NCBI GenBank assembly: GCA_902796265.1 | Contig: CADBOG010000113.1 | Location: 1 to 33,722 of the forward strand | Reading direction: 5' to 3' | Source: an uncultured Bacteroidota bacterium | GTDB lineage: Bacteria > Bacteroidota > Bacteroidia > Bacteroidales > P3 | Length of the DNA: 33,722 nt | Part shown: positions 23,416 to 30,790 of the stretch, in pieces | Layout: every line of letters begins with the position of its first letter | How positions within the stretch are numbered: position 1 is the first letter of the stretch | Program-made: the position numbers and the translations under genes | The notes under the pieces: generated by a model | What the model saw: only the letters and a program-made list of their open reading frames with translations | Database searches by the model: none | Told to the model about the DNA's origin: nothing

Positions 23416-24435
23416 TTATCCTTTATAGCCATTAGGATTTTGTTTCTGCCAGTTCCAGCTATCGCGGCACATCTCCTCAATGCCGAATTCGGCCTTCCAT
23501 CCCAATTCGTGTTCAGCCTTAGAGGGGTCGCTGTAGCAAGTAGCGATGTCACCGGCACGTCGCGGTTTGATAGAGTAGGGGACCTTTACGCCGTTGACCT
23601 TTTCGAATGCTTTAACAACATCCAAAACGCTATATCCGTGACCGGTACCGAGGTTGTAGATGCCCAAACCACATTTGCGCTCAATGGCTTTAAGAGCAGC
23701 CACATGACCACGAGCAAGGTCTACAACATGAATATAGTCGCGAACTCCTGTGCCGTCGGGAGTGTCGTAGTCGTTGCCGAAAACGCCAAGTTCCGGACGC
23801 TTGCCGATGGCAACCTGGGTAACGTAAGGCATTAAGTTGTTGGGGATGCCGTTGGGGTCTTCACCCATTGTCCCGCTGGGATGTGCACCGATGGGGTTGA
23901 AGTAACGCAGCAAGACGATATTCCATTCAGGGTCAGCTTTTTGTATATCCATCATTACTTGCTCGAGCATGCTCTTTGTCCAGCCATAGGGATTGGTGCA
24001 TTGACCCTTTGGGCATTTTTCGGTAATAGGTATCTCCACGGGGTCACCATAAACTGTAGCAGACGAACTGAAAATGATGTTCTTGCATCCACCCTTGCGC
24101 ATGGTGTCGAGTAGCACAAGTGTGCCGCCAATATTATTCTCATAGTATTCCCATGGTTTTTCAACAGATTCACCAACAGCCTTTAAACCAGCAAAGTGGA
24201 TGCAGGCATCGAAGTGGTTCTCAGCAAAAATCTTTTCTAATGCAGCACGGTCGCGGATGTCGGCTTCGTAGAATTTCACAGATTTACCTGTCAACTTCTC
24301 AACGCGGTTCAGCGATTCGGGCGACGAATTGCTTAGGTTGTCAACAACCACTACCTCGTGTCCAGCCTTGCGCAGTTCAACCAAAGTGTGAGATCCAATG
24401 AATCCGGCACCTCCGGTAACAAGTATTGTGCTCAT
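23416..24435 (-). CDS. galE: UDP-glucose 4-epimerase
   Basis: 339 residues. The Rossmann dinucleotide motif GGAGFIG (8-14) is at the start, [12 protein letters not shown] (79-90) follows, then the catalytic Ser in [11 protein letters not shown] (120-130), and Tyr150 with Lys154 in [26 protein letters not shown] and [14 protein letters not shown] are also standard for GalE. It interconverts UDP-glucose and UDP-galactose with bound NAD, feeding the Leloir pathway and surface polysaccharide synthesis. Length and all motifs are normal. It is divergent from dnaX, with facing promoter boxes in the 126-bp spacer. Confidence 0.96.
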   Translation of the reverse strand: MSTILVTGGAGFIGSHTLVELRKAGHEVVVVDNLSNSSPESLNRVEKLTGKSVKFYEADIRDRAALEKIFAENHFDACIHFAGLKAVGESVEKPWEYYENNIGGTLVLLDTMRKGGCKNIIFSSSATVYGDPVEIPITEKCPKGQCTNPYGWTKSMLEQVMMDIQKADPEWNIVLLRYFNPIGAHPSGTMGEDPNGIPNNLMPYVTQVAIGKRPELGVFGNDYDTPDGTGVRDYIHVVDLARGHVAALKAIERKCGLGIYNLGTGHGYSVLDVVKAFEKVNGVKVPYSIKPRRAGDIATCYSDPSKAEHELGWKAEFGIEEMCRDSWNWQKQNPNGYKG

Positions 24436-24478
24436 ATTGTGTTATTTATTTGTATGTTTGGGTTTTCATTCTTTTTTG

Positions 24479-24486
24479 CAAAAATA
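24479..24486 (-). promoter_or_regulatory. -7 promoter box for galE
   Basis: On the minus strand TATTTTTG followed by C fits the Bacteroidota -7 consensus TAnnTTTG, 43 bases upstream of the galE ATG. No clear -33 element is visible. Confidence 0.6.
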
Positions 24487-24527
24487 CAAAAATATAATGA
24501 ATATGCGCGTGAATGATTTTTTTTTCG

Positions 24528-24535
24528 TAAATTTG
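24528..24535 (+). promoter_or_regulatory. -7 promoter box for dnaX
   Basis: TAAATTTG followed by C fits the TAnnTTTG consensus and lies 26 bases upstream of the dnaX ATG. Together with the facing galE box it forms a divergent promoter pair. Confidence 0.65.
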
Positions 24536-24561
24536 CAAACTGAATCAGATATGGTTTATTT

Positions 24562-25680
24562 ATGGAAAACTTCATAGTATCAGCGCGTAAGTATCGTCCG
24601 GCGACGTTCGAAAGTGTCGTAGGTCAATCGCATATTACCACTACGCTCAAAAATGCTATCCGTACTGGTCAACTTGCGCAGGCATTTCTCTTTTGTGGGC
24701 CACGAGGAGTAGGCAAGACTACTTGTGCCCGAATCTTGGCCAAGACTATCAACTGCAGCAACCCAACGGCCGATATAGAGGCATGTAACCAATGCGAATC
24801 CTGCCGCTCGTTCAACGAAGGCACATCGATGAATATCTTCGAGCTGGATGCCGCCTCGAACAACTCCGTCGATGATATCCGAAAACTTGTAGAAGAGGTA
24901 CGCATCCCACCGCAATCGGGTCGCTACAAGGTCTATATCATAGATGAGGTTCATATGCTCTCAGCACAGGCTTTCAACGCTTTCCTCAAAACCCTCGAGG
25001 AACCTCCTGCATACGCCAAATTCATTCTTGCCACCACCGAAAAACACAAGATAATACCCACTATACTTTCACGTTGCCAAATTTTTGATTTCAAGCGAAT
25101 TCAGACAAGCGATATCGTGAATCACTTGAAGTATGTGGCATCGCAGGAAGGAGTCGCATACGAACCCGAGGCATTATCGGTTATCGCCCAAAAAGCCGAA
25201 GGAGGATTGCGTGATGCCCTCTCCCTTTTCGACCAGATGGTTAGCTTCACGGGGCACAATCTAACGTATAAAGGATGCCTTGAGAACCTCAACATGCTCG
25301 ATGCGGATTATTTCTTCCGCTTTGTGGATTTATTCCGGGCAGGAGATATTGCCAACTCATTGCTTCTCTATCAAGAAATTATCGATAGTGGCTTTGATGG
25401 TCAACATTTCATTACAGGGCTTGCTGAGCATCTACGCAACCTTATGGTTAGTATTGACCCAATCACACATAAGCTGCTTGACGTCAGCGACAACTATCGC
25501 CAGCGATTCGCCCAACAGTCGGCCGCATGTGGTTTACCTTTGATAATGAGATATTTGGAGATAGCATCCGACAGCGAGTATCGATATCGCGATGCCAATA
25601 ACAAACGTCTCTTTGTAGAAGTCTGCCTCATGAAACTTGCCGCTGTGATGAAAAATCTGCAGCAACAACAAGCGGGTTAG
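24562..25680 (+). CDS. dnaX: DNA polymerase III subunit gamma/tau, ATPase and clamp-loader part (ends at in-frame amber)
   Basis: 372 residues up to TAG 25678-25680. MENFIVSARKYRPATFESVV is the standard DnaX start. Walker A GPRGVGKTT (46-54), the zinc site C65, C75, C78, C81, Walker B IIDEVHML (126-133) and sensor-1 LATTE with the SRC arginine finger (170-172) are intact. Domain III (about 225-370) is present and ends in NLQQQQAG. This part equals a gamma-type clamp-loader subunit. The family in Bacteroidales is usually near 600 residues. The missing part follows in the same frame directly after the TAG, so this is either an interrupted gene or one that makes short and long products. It is divergent from galE. 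Confidence 0.93.
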   Translation: MENFIVSARKYRPATFESVVGQSHITTTLKNAIRTGQLAQAFLFCGPRGVGKTTCARILAKTINCSNPTADIEACNQCESCRSFNEGTSMNIFELDAASNNSVDDIRKLVEEVRIPPQSGRYKVYIIDEVHMLSAQAFNAFLKTLEEPPAYAKFILATTEKHKIIPTILSRCQIFDFKRIQTSDIVNHLKYVASQEGVAYEPEALSVIAQKAEGGLRDALSLFDQMVSFTGHNLTYKGCLENLNMLDADYFFRFVDLFRAGDIANSLLLYQEIIDSGFDGQHFITGLAEHLRNLMVSIDPITHKLLDVSDNYRQRFAQQSAACGLPLIMRYLEIASDSEYRYRDANNKRLFVEVCLMKLAAVMKNLQQQQAG

Positions 25681-26358
25681 ATAGCAAGATCGCCACAAGC
25701 GGAACATATAACCCCAACTGCCGACAACCAAACACAAACGTCGACGACCTCTTCCCAAGGAGTACAATCCTCTGAGCAAGAGCCAGCTTCCGTTATGCAC
25801 AATGTTCAATCCGCAGCTCAAGGCGATCAACCAGCTCAAGCAAATAACCAATCTACCAACCAAGCAAATAGCCAAGAAAGAGAACAATCAGGCAATCAGA
25901 TGCCTATTGCTGGCATACCCACTCAACGACTCACATCCATCTCCATTAACACAAACATCGATATCAAGCCGTTGGCATCGCTCGAAAGCCGAGAGGTAGA
26001 GCAGCTAACACAAGAGCGCCTTGAGGAATTGTGGCAACAGCTGGTGGAAAACAGCAAGGATGACGAGAAGTTTCATGACCTTATAGCAGACAAGAAGGTG
26101 GTTCTCAAGAACAACAACCTTTTCCATATACAAGTTCCAAACCTACTGCTCGACAACTATCTGCGCGAATACCAGACACGCATATTGGGATTTCTGCGAG
26201 ATGCCACCAGCAACGACTCGCTGCAATACAAGGCCGTTGTCGTCGTTGAAAATGTTACCGTAAAGGCATATTTGCCGCGCGACAAATTTGACGAAATGGC
26301 TCAACGGAATCCGGCTATGCTATCTCTTCGCAAACTCTTCCCCGATATTGATTTTTGA
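25681..26358 (+). CDS. dnaX: DnaX tau-type linker and C-terminal domain, in frame with dnaX after the amber codon
   Basis: The frame after TAG 25678-25680 stays open for 225 codons to TGA 26356-26358. First comes a linker of about 80 residues rich in Gln, Ser, Thr and Asn (IARSPQAEHITPTADNQTQT and onward), then an ordered domain: LTQERLEELWQQLVENSKDD, FHIQVPNLLLDNYLREYQTR, and a C-terminal EMAQRNPAMLSLRKLFPDID. This order matches the tau-specific C-terminal region seen in Bacteroidales DnaX. If translated alone, the first ATG is 25795. The TAG differs from CAG (Gln) by one base. Total length with the amber read through is about 598 residues, the usual size. Translation of this part needs readthrough or re-initiation, unless the TAG is an error. 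Confidence 0.75.
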   Translation: MARSPQAEHITPTADNQTQTSTTSSQGVQSSEQEPASVMHNVQSAAQGDQPAQANNQSTNQANSQEREQSGNQMPIAGIPTQRLTSISINTNIDIKPLASLESREVEQLTQERLEELWQQLVENSKDDEKFHDLIADKKVVLKNNNLFHIQVPNLLLDNYLREYQTRILGFLRDATSNDSLQYKAVVVVENVTVKAYLPRDKFDEMAQRNPAMLSLRKLFPDIDF

Positions 26359-26407
26359 AATCAAATTACGAAGATGTCTAAATTGTAGACTTATATATCA
26401 CTATAAT

Positions 26408-26460
26408 AGCAAGTAAAAGAACAAATCATTGTTAACAGCAAGTAAAAAAACAAATCATTG
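26408..26460. repeat. Direct repeat spanning the antiporter start codon
   Basis: Two 24-base copies (26408-26431 and 26437-26460; 23 of 24 identical) begin AGCAAGTAAAA and end CAAATCATTG, with a 29-base period. The TTG start codon of the antiporter is the last three bases of the second copy. Confidence 0.8.
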
Positions 26461-27720
26461 GGTCCAACACTGATTTTCATAGGAATACTGATTTTCTGCG
26501 CACATCTTTTTTCAGCTATTTTCAGCAAACGGCGTGTGCCAGATGTCCTTTTGCTTGTCGGCATCGGCATCATTGTTGGTCCTGTATTGGGTTGGGTTCA
26601 TCCTACAATGTTGGGCAATTTGGGCGCCATTTTCTCATCAGTTACGCTTGTTTTCATATTGGTTGACAGCGGCTTGGATATTCATATTGACGATTTGCGA
26701 AAGTATTGGCTTGGAATGGTGCAGGTGACTAGTGGCTCATTTGTGGTATCGTTGCTGACGGCTTCACTAATAGCACATTACGTTGCGTTGCTTGATTGGC
26801 GAGCATCGCTGTTGCTTGGAAGCATGGTGGCAGGAACGGGAGCTGCAATTGTGATTCCGATGATACGACAGATGAAAGTAAGCGCACAGACGCGCACCGT
26901 ACTCACCCTTGAGTCAGCGATATCGGCAGTCTTCTGTATAGTTGTTACACTTGCATTCATCGAGGGATTCAAACTGGGGCAAATCAGTTTCGTACGTGTT
27001 GCAGGAAATGTGCTGGCTTCCTTCTTTATGGCACTTTTGTTGGGAGTAGTGGGAGGGATTGTATGGTCGAGCCTTTTGCGCCGAGTGCGACGACGCCAGA
27101 ATTCTATGTTCCTAACGCCGGCATTTATCTTCGTGATTTATGGTATCACCGAGGCACTTGGCTATTGTGGAGCCATCGCAGCACTCGCATTTGGCATAGT
27201 GCTCGGAAACGCCTCCTATTTCGAGATTTCGTTCCTGCAAAAATTGTATAAGCGCAAGATGCCAAACATGCACTCTTTGGAGGATTCGGAGAAATCTTTC
27301 TTCAAGGAGATGGTATTCATACTCAAGACTTTCTACTTCGTATATATTGGTATTTGCATTCCATTCACTGATACGATGGCGCTTGTCTACGGAGTGATAA
27401 TCGCCGCAGCTATTTTTGTTGCTCGCCTTATCCTAATCTTTATAGTTGGATACAAAAACACACCTACCGATCGCTGGATTGTCTCCATAATGATGCCAAA
27501 AGGATTGGTGTCGGCTGTGTTGGGATCAATGCCGATGCAGATTAATCAAGTGGCAGGATATGAGGTGATTCCATATGCGGAGCGAATACAATGTATGGTA
27601 TATTCGATTATTTTCTTCTCGATAATAATATGCTCGTTGATGGTTCTGCTTTCGCGCAGACGTATCATCGATGCGGAATACAAACCCGAGAAGTGGGAAG
27701 AGGTGTATGATTATGAGTGA
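26458..27720 (+). CDS. Cation:proton antiporter (CPA family)
   Basis: 420 residues with about 12 hydrophobic helices. The N-terminal half has VPDVLLLVGIGIIVGPVLGW and LVFILVDSGLDIHIDDLRKY, the usual helix-hairpin pattern of CPA-type exchangers. GAAIVIPMIRQMKVSAQTRT and LESAISAVFCIVVTLAF follow. MMPKGLVSAVLGSMPMQ in the C-terminal half matches the conserved PKG(L/V) region of Na+/H+ and K+/H+ antiporters. It should exchange protons for Na+ or K+; which ion cannot be told. The start is TTG 26458, because an in-frame TAA sits 15 bases upstream (26443-26445) and no ATG or GTG lies between. It starts 99 bases after the dnaX region. Confidence 0.85.
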   Translation: MGPTLIFIGILIFCAHLFSAIFSKRRVPDVLLLVGIGIIVGPVLGWVHPTMLGNLGAIFSSVTLVFILVDSGLDIHIDDLRKYWLGMVQVTSGSFVVSLLTASLIAHYVALLDWRASLLLGSMVAGTGAAIVIPMIRQMKVSAQTRTVLTLESAISAVFCIVVTLAFIEGFKLGQISFVRVAGNVLASFFMALLLGVVGGIVWSSLLRRVRRRQNSMFLTPAFIFVIYGITEALGYCGAIAALAFGIVLGNASYFEISFLQKLYKRKMPNMHSLEDSEKSFFKEMVFILKTFYFVYIGICIPFTDTMALVYGVIIAAAIFVARLILIFIVGYKNTPTDRWIVSIMMPKGLVSAVLGSMPMQINQVAGYEVIPYAERIQCMVYSIIFFSIIICSLMVLLSRRRIIDAEYKPEKWEEVYDYE

Positions 27721-27736
27721 AAAGAGAGTGATGAAG

Positions 27737-27776
27737 GGTTGATGGTGAATTGTGGATGGTTGATGGTGAATTGTGG
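27737..27776. repeat. 21-bp direct repeat between antiporter and dapF
   Basis: Two identical 19-base copies of GGTTGATGGTGAATTGTGG (27737-27755 and 27758-27776) with a 21-base period. The GGTGAATTG core resembles the sequence at 1875-1884 in the other spacer repeat. Confidence 0.75.
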
Positions 27777-27826
27777 TATGTGGATGACAGGAGTCGAAAA
27801 AAAGTAAATATTTAAAAACTACAACA

Positions 27827-28615
27827 TTGGAACTGAAATTCTATAAATATGATGGTGCAGGCAATGATTTTGTCCTTATCGACATCCGTGAGAATGACCC
27901 GCACCTTACACAAGAACAGATAGCACATATATGCCATCGACGTTTCGGCATTGGAGCCGACGGCCTTATGACACTAGGGAAAGCAGATGCACCATACGAC
28001 TTTGAGATGAAGTACTACAACAGCGATGGTCGTCTCGGCTCTATGTGTGGAAATGGTGGGCGCTGTATAGTTGCTTTTGCACATAGGCTTGGGCTTGGCG
28101 ACGAGGGGCACTTCTCTTTCATCGGGTTCGATGGCCCACATGAAGCAGATATGCTTCTTTGGGACCCTCAAAATTCGGTAGGCATTGTTCGACTTGGTAT
28201 GCATGATGTTGCTTGTGCCGACGTGCGTAGATGTCTAGATGGCTGGTTTTTAGATACCGGTTCACCTCATTATGTGCAGCGAGTCAAAGACTTGGGATAT
28301 TTTGATGTTGTTGGAGAGGGTCGTCGCATTCGTAATAACAAGGAAGAGTTTCCAGAAGGAACAAACGTAGACTTTATCGAGGACCTTCCTGACGGACGGC
28401 TTTTTGTGCGTACGTATGAGCGAGGTGTTGAAGATGAGACTTGGGCATGTGGAACAGGTGTAACAGCTTGTGCTATAGTGAGTGGAAACCGTAAAGTGGT
28501 TGCTCGTGGGGGTGATTTCAAGGTTGACTTCAACGCAACAGGCAAGTCTTATACAGATGTCTTTCTGACAGGTCCAGTTTCTTACAATTTCAAAGGTAGT
28601 ATTTTGATTGACTGA
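27827..28615 (+). CDS. dapF: Diaminopimelate epimerase
   Basis: 262 residues. The start is TTG 27827: the family N-terminus MELKFYKYDGAGNDFVLID begins there, and an in-frame TGA upstream (27785-27787) leaves no ATG. The two catalytic cysteines are Cys74 in NSDGRLGSMCGNGGRC and Cys208 in EDETWACGTGVTAC. It converts L,L- to meso-diaminopimelate, needed for lysine and for peptidoglycan cross-links. Length is normal. The stop codon TGA (28613-28615) sits inside a GATTGACTG-type repeat that continues into the spacer. It is followed by ligA after 54 bases. Confidence 0.95.
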   Translation: MELKFYKYDGAGNDFVLIDIRENDPHLTQEQIAHICHRRFGIGADGLMTLGKADAPYDFEMKYYNSDGRLGSMCGNGGRCIVAFAHRLGLGDEGHFSFIGFDGPHEADMLLWDPQNSVGIVRLGMHDVACADVRRCLDGWFLDTGSPHYVQRVKDLGYFDVVGEGRRIRNNKEEFPEGTNVDFIEDLPDGRLFVRTYERGVEDETWACGTGVTACAIVSGNRKVVARGGDFKVDFNATGKSYTDVFLTGPVSYNFKGSILID

Positions 28616-28663
28616 TCGATAGAATGACTGATTGACTGATTGATTGACTGATTGATAGAATGG
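28606..28663. repeat. GATTGACTG-type repeat spanning the dapF stop and the spacer to ligA
   Basis: Two 22-base near-copies (28606-28627 and 28642-28663, two mismatches), each starting GATTGACTGAT and containing GATAGAATG. Between them are further ATTGACTG units. The first copy contains the last two dapF sense codons and its TGA. Confidence 0.75.
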
Positions 28664-28669
28664 TTTATT

Positions 28670-30757
28670 ATGGACTTATTTAGTAATTTTGAAGAGATAG
28701 ACAAAGCCAGCAAGCGAATAACGGAGCTGACGGCTCTCATAGACAAATACAATTATGAGTATTATATGAACGACCAGTCGCTGGTGAGCGACTTCGAGTT
28801 CGACAAGATGCTTCGCGAATTGCAGGACCTTGAGCGTCAGTATCCAGAATTGGCATCGCCCAATTCCCCAACCAAGAGAGTGGGTGGAGAGGTCAGCAAG
28901 GCGTTCAAGCAGGTGAAGCATCGTTTCCCCATGCTCTCGCTTGGCAATACCTATTCCATAGAAGAAATCGAGGAGTTTGAGTCGCGGACACGTAAGTTGT
29001 TGGGTGACATATCTTTCAGCTATACTTGTGAACTGAAATACGATGGGGTTGCCATTGGACTTACCTATCGACATGGAGAATTGGTTCAGGCAGTTACGCG
29101 AGGCAATGGTGCAGTTGGCGATGACATAACCTCGAATGCTCGCACAATAGCCACTATACCTTTGAGGCTAAGAGGAAGCTATCCCGACGATTTCGAAGCT
29201 CGTGGTGAAGTCGTCTTCCCTTTCAATGAGTTTGAGTCATTCAATCGCCAGCGTCAAGAGGATGGGGATGAACCTTTTGCCAATCCCCGTAATGCAGCCA
29301 GCGGAAGCCTAAAGTTGCTGGATTCGAGTGAATGCGCCAAACGCAAGCTCCAGTTCTGCATGTACTTCATGATGCTGCCGGACAATTTAGAATTGCCAAC
29401 TATAGATTCCCAATACGCGACCCATTTTGGTCGTCTTGAAGCGGCCAAACAGATGGGTTTCAAGGTGCAGCCATATATTAAAGAGTGTCGCAATATTGAT
29501 GAGATTCGCCAATTTATTGATTATTGGGACAATGAGCGATGGAATCTACCCTTTGGAATTGACGGTATTGTTATAAAGGTCAACCAGGTGGAACTCTGGG
29601 AACGTTTGGGACTTACTGCCAAATCGCCACGATGGGCAATAGCGTATAAGTTTAAGGCACAGCAAGTTTCCACACCGTTAGAGAGTGTCTCTTTTCAAGT
29701 GGGTAGAACCGGAATCATCACTCCTGTAGCCAATATGAAACCAGTATGGTTAGGTGGAACCACGGTAAGAAGAGCAACGTTAGTCAATGCAGATTTTATC
29801 GAGAAGATGGATATACATGAGGGCGATTATCTGTTGGTTGAGAAAGGAGGTGAGATAATACCCAAAGTGGTAGGCATCGATATCTCGAAACGAAATCCGA
29901 ATGCACCTCCTATTCAGTATATCAGCAATTGTCCTGAGTGTGGAGCTCGTCTTGTGAGAGCAGAAGGCGAAGCCGGTCACTACTGTCCTAATCAGGATGG
30001 TTGCCCACCTCAGATAGTGGGTCGTCTTGAGCATTTTGTCTCACGCAAAGCAATGAATATCGACAGTTTAGGCGGAGAAAGACTCGATTTGCTATATCGT
30101 CGAGGTCTTGTGCGTGATATTGCCGACCTGTATTCCCTGCGGCGAGAGCAACTTGTTGGTCTTGAAGACTATGATGAATTGGGTCAGCGTAAGACATCTA
30201 TACAAGACAAAGGTGCCGACAACATTATATCTGCAATAACAAAGTCAAAAGAGGTGCCTTTCGAAAGAGTACTATTTGCCCTCGGCATTCGTTTTGTGGG
30301 TGAGGTAGGTGCACGCAAGTTGGCGTTCCATTTCAAGAGTATAGATTCGCTGATGGAAGCATCAACAGAGGAACTTGCAGCAGTAGAAGATGTTGGTGAG
30401 AAAACGGCAGCAGTCATTTACGATTATTTCCGCGAGCCACGTCATCGGGAACTGATAGAGCGTCTGCGTGAAGCAGGTTTGCAGTTTGAGCTGTCGAGCG
30501 ATAATGCACAACAATCCAATGAGTTGGGTGGCAAATCATTCGTTGTAAGTGGAGTGTTTAGCCGTTTCTCTCGAGAAGAAATAAAGGCAAATATTCAGCA
30601 GCATGGCGGCAAAGTGGTAAGTAGCATTAGTGGCAAGACCGACTATGTGCTTGCAGGAGAGAAGATGGGGCCAGAGAAATTGAAGAAGGCTGAAAAAATG
30701 GGCATCCCCATCATAAGCGAAGAAGACTACCTAAATATGATAGAAACTGTCCATTAA
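28670..30757 (+). CDS. ligA: NAD-dependent DNA ligase
   Basis: 695 residues from ATG 28670. An upstream TTG (28652) would add six repeat-derived residues, so I do not use it. Order: NAD-binding Ia domain (NYEYYMNDQSLVSDFEFDKM), adenylation domain with the AMP-lysine in CELKYDGVAIG (Lys123), FEARGEV, then IDGIVIKVN and an OB fold (VGRTGIITPVANMKPV). A four-cysteine zinc finger (CPECGARLVRAEGEAGHYC then CP) comes next, then helix-hairpin-helix repeats and a C-terminal BRCT domain (LGGKSFVVSGVFSRFS, GKTDYVLAGEKMGPEKLKKA). All domains are intact. It seals nicks during replication and repair. It lies 54 bases after dapF and 33 bases before the next gene. Confidence 0.97.
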   Translation: MDLFSNFEEIDKASKRITELTALIDKYNYEYYMNDQSLVSDFEFDKMLRELQDLERQYPELASPNSPTKRVGGEVSKAFKQVKHRFPMLSLGNTYSIEEIEEFESRTRKLLGDISFSYTCELKYDGVAIGLTYRHGELVQAVTRGNGAVGDDITSNARTIATIPLRLRGSYPDDFEARGEVVFPFNEFESFNRQRQEDGDEPFANPRNAASGSLKLLDSSECAKRKLQFCMYFMMLPDNLELPTIDSQYATHFGRLEAAKQMGFKVQPYIKECRNIDEIRQFIDYWDNERWNLPFGIDGIVIKVNQVELWERLGLTAKSPRWAIAYKFKAQQVSTPLESVSFQVGRTGIITPVANMKPVWLGGTTVRRATLVNADFIEKMDIHEGDYLLVEKGGEIIPKVVGIDISKRNPNAPPIQYISNCPECGARLVRAEGEAGHYCPNQDGCPPQIVGRLEHFVSRKAMNIDSLGGERLDLLYRRGLVRDIADLYSLRREQLVGLEDYDELGQRKTSIQDKGADNIISAITKSKEVPFERVLFALGIRFVGEVGARKLAFHFKSIDSLMEASTEELAAVEDVGEKTAAVIYDYFREPRHRELIERLREAGLQFELSSDNAQQSNELGGKSFVVSGVFSRFSREEIKANIQQHGGKVVSSISGKTDYVLAGEKMGPEKLKKAEKMGIPIISEEDYLNMIETVH

Positions 30758-30790
30758 TCAATTCACTATTAACTAACTAATTACAAACTA

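Noticed and set aside
25640-25720. E. coli-like programmed -1 frameshift signal in dnaX
   Set aside because: There is no A-rich slippery heptamer near the end of the first part, and both parts are in the same frame, so a frameshift would not join them.
24562-26358. Genome-wide reassignment of TAG or TGA to a sense codon
   Set aside because: TAG ends the metallophosphoesterase, yggS, rlmI-like, AtoE-type, NfeD and DUF4249 genes at natural lengths, and TGA ends rpe, topB, dapF and others. A global code change does not fit.
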